DNA of 64,000 bases from Desulfuromonadales bacterium (GTDB lineage: Bacteria; Desulfobacterota; Desulfuromonadia; Geobacterales; Pseudopelobacteraceae): positions 1-64,000 of the forward strand of contig DUZS01000001.1 of the NCBI GenBank assembly GCA_013349405.1, in the 5' to 3' direction. Made by a program: the position numbers and the translations under genes. The notes below the pieces were generated by a model. The model was not told where the DNA came from. It did not search any database and was given only the letters and a program-made list of their open reading frames with translations. The number at the start of each line of letters is the position of its first letter. Positions within the stretch are counted from its first letter, which is position 1. Shown here one piece after another: positions 8,195-15,292 of this stretch.

Positions 8195-9592
8195 TCAGCG
8201 CACTCCGTTGGCAAGCGGCTCAAAGTTTCCGTCAAAACAGTTCACCAGCTTCATGGACTGACTGTTGGGGATTATTGTGCCGATGCGTGAATTGCCGATG
8301 TTCAGGGTTGCTGCGGGAGCGGAGCCCTGGTTGTTCGACACAACGGCGATGTCGGAATTCATGATGCTCACAATGTTGTTGGTGCTGCCGGTACCGTAGA
8401 CGAGGTCTTTGGCTACGTCGATTTTGCTGTTCATGATGGAGATTTTTGAAGAGGTGGTGCCGTTGAACAGGACTCCGTACCCATAGGTTCCGTCAACCGT
8501 GATGTTGTTCAAAACAAATTTCGGATCCGGGGTATTGCTGTTGCCATACCAGACGTAAAAGGCCGGTGAATCCACATTGCCGTCAGTGAAGGTGATATTG
8601 CTGAAGGTGTATGTTTTCGAAGTGATCGGATAGGTAATTACGATATAGCCACGTTTGATTCTGATGTTGTTGAATCGAAGGGTGTCATTTTCTGCATTGC
8701 CCCAGAAGCCGATTGCCTGGCCGCCGGGTCCTGTTTCAATGTTGACGTCGTCAATAACAAAGTTCTGGATTGTCTGCCATCCGCCGTGAAAGGCTATCGA
8801 ATTAGTAACCACATCAGCACCGATCACGCCGGCGTTCTTAGCATGGTGGGTCAGGATGATGCCGTTGAAGGTCAGATTCTTCAGATACATTCCGGAAGGC
8901 ATCAGCAGGTAGGTGCCGAAGTCGTAGAATGCGTTGGATGTCGGAACAATGATCGTGCCGGTGCGGCTGGCGCCGATAATGTCAACATTGAAAGTCTGCT
9001 GGCTGTCTCCGAACAGTGAAAGATCCTCCTCGTAACGCCCCGGCATGACCAGAATTGCCTGGCGCTCACCGGCATAGCTTGCTGAATTCTGGCCGATGGC
9101 GTTGATGGCGGCCCTGACAGTATTGAAGGTGGTAACATTGTTTGCGGCGCCTTTGTGAACCGTGATGACATTGGCGTATGTTGCCAGCTTTTCCGCCCCG
9201 ATAATGCCGCTGATTTTTGAAGTGTCGATTGCGCCTGCTGCGATGGCGTTAGCACCAACGGAACCTACGGCCAGTTTTGTTGCGGTAACTGCGGCGTCGG
9301 CGAGTTCTGTCGTACCGATGACATGAGTGTGGTTGCCGGCTGCCACGGACGTAGCACTGGTACCGATGGGGAGCTTGGCGGCCGAGATGGTGCCGGAAAT
9401 CTTGGCGTCGGTGACGGCGCCGTCAGCGATTTTGACAGTGGTAACCGCCTGATTGGCGATATCCGCAGTCTTGACCTCGCCGTCCTTGATTTTAGCCGAC
9501 GTAATCTCGTTATTTGCCACAGCGGCAAATGAACATACCGGCACCAGCATCAACATGGCTGCTGCGAGTGCTACAACAATCTTTTTTTGCAT
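8195..9592 (-). CDS. secreted right-handed beta-helix protein with collagen-like/tail-fibre-like N-terminal repeats
   Basis: 465 residues. The start at 9592 was chosen for its AGGAGG site and the signal peptide that follows (cut after CSFAA). Residues about 25-150 hold loosely repeated units of the form (A/K)IxDGxVxTAxI and ITAAKLP-like motifs, seen in phage tail fibres and in exported proteins of Geobacter-type bacteria. Residues about 165-420 have the short Asn/Ile/Val-rich strand periodicity of a pectate-lyase-like parallel beta-helix (pattern N-I-x-I-x-x-G). No catalytic residues were recognised. It is probably a cell-surface or extracellular adhesin or structural protein, standing alone. 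Confidence 0.65.
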   Translation of the reverse strand: MQKKIVVALAAAMLMLVPVCSFAAVANNEITSAKIKDGEVKTADIANQAVTTVKIADGAVTDAKISGTISAAKLPIGTSATSVAAGNHTHVIGTTELADAAVTATKLAVGSVGANAIAAGAIDTSKISGIIGAEKLATYANVITVHKGAANNVTTFNTVRAAINAIGQNSASYAGERQAILVMPGRYEEDLSLFGDSQQTFNVDIIGASRTGTIIVPTSNAFYDFGTYLLMPSGMYLKNLTFNGIILTHHAKNAGVIGADVVTNSIAFHGGWQTIQNFVIDDVNIETGPGGQAIGFWGNAENDTLRFNNIRIKRGYIVITYPITSKTYTFSNITFTDGNVDSPAFYVWYGNSNTPDPKFVLNNITVDGTYGYGVLFNGTTSSKISIMNSKIDVAKDLVYGTGSTNNIVSIMNSDIAVVSNNQGSAPAATLNIGNSRIGTIIPNSQSMKLVNCFDGNFEPLANGVR

Positions 9593-10342
9593 TACTCTGT
9601 TCCTCCTGCTTGAAATATATCGTGCCGAGCACGAAAAAAATATACGTATAAAAGGACCATCCATCACAGAAATCAACGCTGACGTCTATACCAGTGCCGC
9701 ACAGCAAGTCAACATAAAATTAACTAGTTAAACTGTATTCATTGTCGAGAGGATGCTTGAGAGGATGCTGCAGCGACCGGCTAACTTGGCTTCGTCTGCT
9801 CTCTTTGGTGCATGCCATGTACAGCACGCAGAGACATTCCCGGCTTGTTGCAGCACGTCCGGCTTAACGAGGGAAGGCTGGGAAAAACCTGTTCTCTTCG
9901 AGAGAACTCTGATCTTGATTGCAAAAAGGTGGCCCGGCGAGCTTCGCCATGGTTTCAGGATGCACTGCTGCGGGATAACCATCAGCCGGTTTGCTTTGAG
10001 GTTCAGCCGGTACCACCAGCGCCGGCAAACCTAATAACATAACCGGCAAAAATAGTGCGCGCTTCATCTCAACTCCCTCACCATTTATTCGAGTTCAGGC
10101 CCGATTCCCATGCAATTGAAACAACACGCCGTCGAGCACGGGGAAACAGATAATTCTTGTCTTTTTAATCATATTTATTATTCTTACAAAATGTTACTTT
10201 ACGGTAGTACCGGAAAACATTCGGGCTCTTTGTCGGCAAGCAGACCGGAGTGTTTCTGTTCAGCAGACGTTGACCCCTGGCGACTGCCACACATATCCTG
10301 TTAAGGGCTGATACAGATAAAAACAAACCATCGGAGGCACAC
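9593..10342. other. long intergenic stretch with one weak small ORF
   Basis: About 750 bases. The right part holds the leader of the msrB operon. A tandem 12-base direct repeat (CGAGAGGATGCT/TGAGAGGATGCT, 9746-9769) lies near the left end. A small signal-peptide-like ORF on the minus strand (9864-10067) is listed separately. No RNA gene or mobile element was recognised. Confidence 0.5.
9864..10067 (-). CDS. small putative exported peptide or remnant of a secreted protein
   Basis: 67 residues. A GGGAG ribosome-binding site precedes the ATG at 10067. The first 20 residues are signal-like (MKRALFLPVMLLGLPALVVPA), with a possible cleavage site before EPQSK. The rest (KPADGYPAAVHPETMAKLAG and on) resembles no family I know and stops at the AT-neutral region near 9864. 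It could be a genuine small exported protein or the 5' end of a degraded gene. Compositional support is modest. Confidence 0.35.
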   Translation of the reverse strand: MKRALFLPVMLLGLPALVVPAEPQSKPADGYPAAVHPETMAKLAGPPFCNQDQSSLEENRFFPAFPR

Positions 10343-10894
10343 ATGAAAAATATTGCACGTCTGTTATGCCTGTTTCTGATCTCTACCGTAATAGCCTGTA
10401 CCGGTGGAACTTCCAAAAAACCGGATGCAGCCTCATCCGGTTCTACAAAAAGCGGCACGGTAAAGCTCTATTCTGCCGCCACGAAAGGATTCATCATGAG
10501 CGATAAGGTCGTCAAAACCCCAGAAGAATGGCGTAAACAACTGACTCCGGAACAGTACCACGTTACCCGTGAACAAGGAACAGAACGGGCTTTCACCGGT
10601 GCCACCTGGAACAATCACGAAAACGGCACATACCAATGTGTCTGCTGCGGCAATGACCTGTACCATGCGGAACATAAGTACGAATCCGGTACCGGATGGC
10701 CGAGTTTCTGGCAGCCGATCGCCCCGGAAAACATCTCGACCCGTGCAGATAACAGCCTGTTCTCAAGGCGGACGGAAGTTGTCTGCAGCCGCTGTGACGC
10801 CCACCTGGGCCATGTATTTGAAGACGGGCCGAAGCCGACCGGGCTGCGCTACTGCATGAATTCTGCTGCCATGAAATTTGTAAAGTCGCCATGA
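10343..10894 (+). CDS. msrB: peptide-methionine (R)-S-oxide reductase, lipoprotein form
   Basis: MsrB reduces methionine-R-sulfoxide in proteins. The 183-residue sequence has an N-terminal lipoprotein signal with Cys19 in the lipobox (STVIAC), then a spacer and a complete MsrB domain (about 58-180). The structural zinc cysteines are C99/C102 and C148/C151, and the catalytic Cys171 lies in the RYCMNS motif. Export as a lipoprotein points to repair of envelope proteins. A GGAGG site precedes the ATG. Its stop overlaps the next gene by four bases, so it forms an operon with the FAD oxidoreductase and the TVP38 protein. Confidence 0.93.
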   Translation: MKNIARLLCLFLISTVIACTGGTSKKPDAASSGSTKSGTVKLYSAATKGFIMSDKVVKTPEEWRKQLTPEQYHVTREQGTERAFTGATWNNHENGTYQCVCCGNDLYHAEHKYESGTGWPSFWQPIAPENISTRADNSLFSRRTEVVCSRCDAHLGHVFEDGPKPTGLRYCMNSAAMKFVKSP

Positions 10895-12414
10895 CTTCTC
10901 CGGTCATGATACTGCCCGATACACCGGAGAACCGTGAGCTGACAGAAAATGTTCACCCGCCGAACTGGGTCAATCCCGAGCCTGCGCCATGTTACAACCT
11001 TGTGGTCATCGGTGGTGGCACAGCCGGTTTGATATCGGCTGCCGGTGCTGCCGGATTGGGGGGGAAGGTTGCCTTGATCGAACGGCATCTGATGGGTGGA
11101 GACTGTCTGAATGTCGGCTGCGTCCCCTCAAAGGGGGTTATCAGTGCATCCCGCGCCGTCCACCATGCCCGTAACTCTGCTGAATTTGGAGTAGTGGACG
11201 GCAAAAATCTGGGGTTTGACTTTGGTACCGCTATGGAGCGGATGCGCCGATTGCGCGCTGATATCAGTCATCACGACTCTGCCCGGCGTTTCCGAGACGA
11301 ACTGGGGATTGACGTATTTATTGGCCAGGGGAGCTTCAGCGGTCCCGACACAGTCGAGGTGGCGGGAAAGACGCTCCGCTTCAAAAAAGCCGCAATCTGT
11401 ACCGGTGCCCGCGCCGCCGCCCCTCCGATACCGGGGTTGGAAGAAGCCGGGTACCTTACCAACGAAACCTTATTTTCCCTTACCGAACTGCCACCCCGCA
11501 TGGCGGTTATCGGAGCCGGTCCCATCGGTTGCGAAATGGCACAATCATTTGCCCGCTTCGGCAGCCGCGTAACCTTGATCGAACTGGGCCCCCATATTCT
11601 TGGTCGTGAAGATGGCGATGCCGCTGAGATTCTCCACCATACGTTTATTCGTGAAGGTATCGACCTGCAGCTTGGGGTGAAGATCGTCGGAGTCGAAACA
11701 AGCGTCAGTGACAAAATTCTTCATCTTGAATGTGATGGCAAACGGATAGATGTGACTGCTGACGCCATATTGGTGGGAGTCGGACGCGCACCAAATCTTG
11801 ATGGTCTTGGTCTGGAGAAAGCGGGCGTCAAGTTCGACCGTTCTGGAGTCATAGTCAATGACAACCTGCAAACCTCGAATCCGAATGTCTATGCCGCCGG
11901 CGATATCTGCTTCCCGTTCAAGTTTACCCACACCGCCGACGCTCTGGCGCGCATTCTGATCGCCAATGCCCTCTTCATGGGGAGACAGAAGGTTTCTGCC
12001 CTTACTATTCCCTGGTGCACCTATACCGATCCTGAGATTGCTCACGTGGGGATGTACGAAGGTGATGCCAAAGACAAAGGGATTGAATTGACCACACTCA
12101 CCGTCCCGTTGTCGGAGATCGACCGGGCTGTTCTTGACGGTGAAACTGAGGGCTTTGCCCGGGTGCATCTGCGCAAGGGAACAGACAAAATTCTTGGTGC
12201 AACCATAGTCGCCCGTCATGCCGGGGAGATGATCAACGAGTTTTCACTGGCCATCACCAATGGTCTTGGAATATCTGCTATCGGCAAGACTATTCACCCG
12301 TATCCGACCCAGGCTGAGGTCATCAAGCGGCTGGCAGACGCCTATAACCGGACACGCCTTACGCCTTTTATCAAGAATCTGCTTTCCAGCTGGTTGAAGT
12401 GGCAGAGGGGATGA
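10891..12414 (+). CDS. FAD-dependent pyridine nucleotide-disulfide oxidoreductase (mercuric-reductase-like)
   Basis: 507 residues of the class I disulfide oxidoreductase family. After a 35-residue N-terminal extension come the FAD-binding GGGTAG (about 41-46), the redox-active pair Cys72/Cys77 in GGDCLNVGCVPSK, the NAD(P) site GAGPIGCE, and the dimerisation domain with HPYPTQAE. Homologues with this extension are often annotated as mercuric reductase, but they lack the N-terminal HMA domain and the C-terminal vicinal Cys pair of MerA; none is seen here. It is translationally coupled to msrB by ATGA and followed within 5 bases by a TVP38 gene, a combination often found fused in other bacteria. 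The substrate is unknown. Confidence 0.85.
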   Translation: MTSPVMILPDTPENRELTENVHPPNWVNPEPAPCYNLVVIGGGTAGLISAAGAAGLGGKVALIERHLMGGDCLNVGCVPSKGVISASRAVHHARNSAEFGVVDGKNLGFDFGTAMERMRRLRADISHHDSARRFRDELGIDVFIGQGSFSGPDTVEVAGKTLRFKKAAICTGARAAAPPIPGLEEAGYLTNETLFSLTELPPRMAVIGAGPIGCEMAQSFARFGSRVTLIELGPHILGREDGDAAEILHHTFIREGIDLQLGVKIVGVETSVSDKILHLECDGKRIDVTADAILVGVGRAPNLDGLGLEKAGVKFDRSGVIVNDNLQTSNPNVYAAGDICFPFKFTHTADALARILIANALFMGRQKVSALTIPWCTYTDPEIAHVGMYEGDAKDKGIELTTLTVPLSEIDRAVLDGETEGFARVHLRKGTDKILGATIVARHAGEMINEFSLAITNGLGISAIGKTIHPYPTQAEVIKRLADAYNRTRLTPFIKNLLSSWLKWQRG

Positions 12415-12418
12415 TTCT

Positions 12419-13108
12419 ATGAATATCAAAAAAATCGCACTGGCTCTGGTTGGTATCGCTGTCATCATACTATTCTTCTATTTTGACCTGCAGCGCTTTC
12501 TGACGCTGTCTGCTCTCAAGGCGAACCGCCAGACGCTGCTGGATTATTATGCCGCCCACACATTATTCATGGTGGCCGGCTTCATGGCGATCTACATTGT
12601 CCAGACCGCACTGTCGCTTCCCGGTGCCGCCATTCTGTCACTGGCAGCGGGTGCCATCTTTGGCTCCATAATGGGTACGGTCTACGCCAATATAGCCGCA
12701 ACGATCGGTGCTACCCTTGCTTTTCTCGTGACCCGCTATCTGCTGCGTGATGTTGTTCTGAACAAATTTGGCAGTAAACTGGAGGGTATGAACCGTGAGC
12801 TTGAAATGCGCGGCTTCAGCTATCTGCTCTTTCTACGGCTGGTACCGCTTTTCCCGTTCTTTTTGATCAACCTGGCCGCCGGACTGACCCGCCTTCCATT
12901 GCGGACTTTCTTCTTCGGCACGATGCTTGGTATCATTCCGGGGGGCTTTGTCTACGTCAATGCCGGTGCCAGTCTGGCAACTATCGATTCGCTCTCCGGC
13001 ATCGCCTCACCACGGGTGCTCGGCTCATTTGCCCTGCTCGGGCTGTTTGCACTGGTGCCGGTGTTGTACAACAAATTCAGGAACAAGAAAGTCGCAACAA
13101 CCGTATGA
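12419..13108 (+). CDS. TVP38/TMEM64 (VTT/DedA-like) family membrane protein
   Basis: 229 residues with about six hydrophobic segments and a conserved SNARE-associated/VTT core: FxxxYIVQTALSLPGAAILSLAAGAIFG, then FLVTRYLLRD and FLRLVPLFPFFLINLAAGLTRLP. VTT proteins are linked to lipid scrambling or export in the inner membrane; the role with the upstream oxidoreductase is not known. The ATG follows the previous stop by four bases, so it is the third gene of the msrB operon. Confidence 0.88.
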   Translation: MNIKKIALALVGIAVIILFFYFDLQRFLTLSALKANRQTLLDYYAAHTLFMVAGFMAIYIVQTALSLPGAAILSLAAGAIFGSIMGTVYANIAATIGATLAFLVTRYLLRDVVLNKFGSKLEGMNRELEMRGFSYLLFLRLVPLFPFFLINLAAGLTRLPLRTFFFGTMLGIIPGGFVYVNAGASLATIDSLSGIASPRVLGSFALLGLFALVPVLYNKFRNKKVATTV

Positions 13109-13400
13109 CCATCCGTCAGTAACAAGCCCCATTTGAAACCACAATCAACCGCCGTGACCTTCTTCAAAGCAAACGCGGTATTTTTGCAGAAAGCAACGGA
13201 CAAAAGGACATTACGACCATTCCCAATCCCAACAGATTACCCTTGAAGATGTTCAATTCATCAAGAATCACTGACCATTTGGCATTAACAACAAACCGCC
13301 CCAATACAATGTCAAAAGCAAGCATGAACATTGATAGTGATACCCCAAGCAACACAATTGCCAATCAAAGCGGAACTATCATCAATCTGGAGGTTTCATC
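13109..13400. other. intergenic stretch, nothing firm
   Basis: 292 bases. A 66-codon minus-strand frame (13164-13364) has two hydrophobic segments and could be a small membrane protein. It starts with TTG directly after an in-frame stop and has no ribosome-binding site, so it is not called as a gene. Confidence 0.4.
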
Positions 13401-13916
13401 ATGAGCAAGGCATTACTGGTTATAGACGTGCAGAACGATTATTTCCCCGGCGGCAACTTCCCACTATGGAATACGGAGGCGGTGCTTGAAAATACGCTGC
13501 GGGCAATTGAATCGGCAAAAGCACAGGCGGTGCCGGTCATTATTGTCAAACACATTGCCGACAGCAGTCGGGGGCCTGCTCCGTTTTTCAATGAAGGGAC
13601 AAGCGGTGTCGAGGTACATCCTGCCATTACAGTCGCAGCACCTGATGCGCCGGTTGTCATCAAATCATTTGCGGACAGTTTTTTTCATACCACTCTGGAA
13701 GAGGTGCTGGGGAATCTGGGGGTGACGGAACTGCTGGTGTGCGGTATGATGACCCAGAATTGCGTGACTCATACCGCCATTTCAAAGGCAGCGGAGAAGT
13801 ATTCCGTGTCGATTATGACTGATTGCTGCACCACAGTGAGCGAAATTCTGCATCTGATAGCGTTGCATGGGATTTCAACTCGAGTAGCTTTGGCCGCATC
13901 AACCGACGCACTTTAA
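13401..13916 (+). CDS. isochorismatase/nicotinamidase-like cysteine hydrolase
   Basis: 171 residues of the isochorismatase-like fold. The catalytic triad is visible: Asp9 (VIDVQNDYF), Lys88 (VIKS) and Cys121 (TQNCVTHTA), the last followed by the usual cis-peptide region. The family includes nicotinamidases, isochorismatases and N-carbamoylsarcosine hydrolases; the sequence does not decide between them. It has a GGAGG site before the ATG and stands alone. Confidence 0.88.
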   Translation: MSKALLVIDVQNDYFPGGNFPLWNTEAVLENTLRAIESAKAQAVPVIIVKHIADSSRGPAPFFNEGTSGVEVHPAITVAAPDAPVVIKSFADSFFHTTLEEVLGNLGVTELLVCGMMTQNCVTHTAISKAAEKYSVSIMTDCCTTVSEILHLIALHGISTRVALAASTDAL

Positions 13917-14021
13917 AAATTTACGGCCGCCACTTGTGGAGCAAGTACAATTTTTAATTTTATCAAGGCCCGTTCTTCAATCTGGCGCACCCGTTCACGT
14001 GATATCTGAAAATGATCTGCT
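13917..14021 (-). pseudogene. C-terminal remnant of a sigma factor (region 4.2)
   Basis: Reading the minus strand into the stop at 13917 gives ADHFQISRERVRQIEERA and then LIKLKIVLAPQVAAVNF. This is the helix-turn-helix of sigma-70-family region 4.2, as in RpoH or another heat-shock/primary-type sigma factor. Nothing upstream of it in this frame resembles a sigma factor; after about 30 recognisable residues the match ends at about 14021, where an Hsp20 remnant begins on the other strand. It is therefore a gene fragment. Confidence 0.75.
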
Positions 14022-14237
14022 ATACATGGAGAAAAGAAAATCGTACGAGAACAGAAAGGAGGTGATGGGTGCCTTATTTCAGAATGCAGGTACGGCGGTT
14101 TTTCCCGCACTGTCCAGTTGCCGTACGAGATAGATGAAAAAACGATTGCAGCGGACCTCAAACACGGGGTTCTTTCGATCCGGCTCCCCAAGCAGGACAT
14201 AGGCCGGCCGGCCCGCAATCGGGTGCCAATTTCCTGA
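14022..14237 (+). pseudogene. C-terminal remnant of a small heat-shock protein (Hsp20)
   Basis: A frame with no start codon reads IHGEKKIVREQKGG, then CRYGGFSRTVQLPYEIDEK, then TIAADLKHGVLSIRLPK up to the TGA at 14235-14237. These are the later strands of the alpha-crystallin domain, including the FSR..LP and (L)xxGVLxIxLPK motifs. The N-terminal half is missing; the sequence abuts a sigma-factor fragment at about 14021. About 71 codons survive without an internal stop, so the deletion may be recent. Confidence 0.82.
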
Positions 14238-14254
14238 ACCGGTCGTGCTGTATC

Positions 14255-14277
14255 GAGGGCCGCTCCATGCGGCCCTC
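14255..14277 (+). terminator. hairpin after the Hsp20 remnant
   Basis: GAGGGCCGC (14255-14263) and GCGGCCCTC (14269-14277) form a perfect 9-bp stem with a 5-base loop, 17 bases after the Hsp20 stop. It is followed by a weakly T-rich stretch. Confidence 0.6.
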
Positions 14278-14340
14278 ACTATTTCGGGTTGGTAACACTT
14301 CAGATTGCCCTGGTCATGGATTTACTGGAGACCTGGAACG

Positions 14341-14499
14341 ATGAATATAATCGTGACGAAGTGCGGCGTACAGGGTATGGTCGAGAAATATCCCCGGTTC
14401 TTTGAATATGGCGATGCGGAGAGTAGGCAGAAAGGGCTGGAACGATTGAGACGGCACTATCCGAAAGAAGATTCCGGCGTGAAAAATGAGGGAGGCTGA
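14341..14499 (+). CDS. small hypothetical ORF directly before the selenothioredoxin gene
   Basis: 52 codons beginning MNIIVTKCGVQGMVEK and ending one base before the thioredoxin ATG. It is charged and soluble-looking, with no recognised family. Another frame over the same DNA reads LQIALVMDLLETWNDEYN, which has the look of a chaperone-modulator (CbpM-like) tail, so this stretch may instead be part of the decayed heat-shock gene group to its left. Confidence 0.25.
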   Translation: MNIIVTKCGVQGMVEKYPRFFEYGDAESRQKGLERLRRHYPKEDSGVKNEGG

Positions 14500-14500
14500 T

Positions 14501-14944
14501 ATGAATACGGTAAGCTACATCGTGAAATGTCCATCATGCGGCACCGGCAACCGCATCCCGGCGGATAAAGAGGGGCTCAAGGGACATTGCGGCAGTTGCA
14601 AAGCAACCCTGCCGCCAATGTACTGTCACCCCCAGCAGATGACCGACCGGACCTTCGACTCATTCATCAGTTCCTATCCTGGTCCGGTGCTGGCAGAGTT
14701 CTGGGCCCCTACCTGACCGCATTGCCATACCTTCGCACCGGTGGTGCGAACTATTGCGGAAAGACTGGGCGGCCAGGCGGTAGTAATACAAATCAATACC
14801 CAGGACAATCCGAACCTGGCAGCCCGCTTCGGTATCCGCGGTATCCCGGCAATAGTACATATGAAGCAGGGACGCGTTATCGATCAACTTCCGGGAGCTC
14901 AAACGCTTGATGCCGTTATGTCCTGGTTCCGTCGGCAGGCATGA
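14501..14944 (+). CDS. selenocysteine-containing thioredoxin (TrxC-like, U-x-x-C)
   Basis: 147 residues if the TGA at 14714-14716 is read as selenocysteine. The N-terminus carries a zinc ribbon like thioredoxin 2 (Cys10/Cys13 and Cys30/Cys33). The thioredoxin fold follows: VLAEFWAPT-U-PHCHTFAP with Sec72 and Cys75 exactly at the two CxxC positions, then the normal downstream half, including GIRGIPAIVHMKQGR with the cis-Pro, to the TGA at 14942-14944. The frame is unbroken on both sides of the TGA. A SECIS-like hairpin starts just after it. GAGGGAGG lies 5 bases before the ATG at 14501. A plain reading would call two fragments; the exact position of the TGA argues against that. Confidence 0.85.
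14717..14759 (+). other. SECIS-like stem-loop for UGA recoding
   Basis: Directly after the TGA, an outer helix CCGCA/TGCGG (14717-14721 with 14755-14759) encloses a perfect apical hairpin TTCGCACC/GGTGCGAA (14732-14739 with 14743-14750) with a GGT apical loop at 14740-14742, about 24 bases from the TGA. Bacterial SECIS elements lie within the coding region just downstream of UGA and carry a G and U in a small apical loop, as here. Confidence 0.8.
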
Positions 14945-15292
14945 TTCAGTCAGCATGACCCACGGTAAACAGCGGCGGTAAGATTTCCAGGGACAGTTTA
15001 CCTGTTTCCTGTCAAACCAATTTTTCCAACTCTGCGCATAAAGGCTGCAAATCCTCCAATACCGTATCCCAAACCCTATCCAGGTCATTGCCGTCTGGCC
15101 GGATTTTGCCAGGCAGGCCGGAGTAAGCCCGGTCGAGAGCAACAGGATTCGTGAACACCATTGCCTGCTGTAGGGGGGCTGAGCTTTTCTGATTTGCGTT
15201 TGCCGTTTTGTTTTATATTGACAAACCTGATCCTGATTAGCAATATAGCCCGCTCGCAGGTTAGAAAACAGTTGTTGGCGAGGTTCCGATCC
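14945..15292. other. intergenic stretch with one possible small ORF
   Basis: About 350 bases between the selenothioredoxin and iorA. It holds a 49-codon minus-strand frame (listed separately) and the iorA leader with a TTGACA-like element near 15220. Nothing else was recognised. Confidence 0.45.
15012..15161 (-). CDS. small hypothetical protein, 49 residues
   Basis: An ATG at 15161 opens a 49-codon frame with protein-like composition (NPVALDRAYSGLPGKIR, then DLDRVWDTVLEDLQPLC and an amphipathic Glu/Leu-rich end). The ribosome-binding site is weak (AGCAGG). It could be a short protein or the 3' end of a lost gene. No family is recognised. Confidence 0.4.
   Translation of the reverse strand: MVFTNPVALDRAYSGLPGKIRPDGNDLDRVWDTVLEDLQPLCAELEKLV

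Noticed and set aside
13164-13364. 66-residue minus-strand membrane ORF
   Set aside because: TTG start immediately after an in-frame stop, no ribosome-binding site; kept only as a note for the gap.
14486-14716. Thioredoxin gene truncated by a premature stop, that is, a pseudogene
   Set aside because: The TGA lies exactly at the first active-site cysteine position, both flanks are intact in one frame, and a SECIS-like hairpin follows. Selenocysteine explains all three observations.
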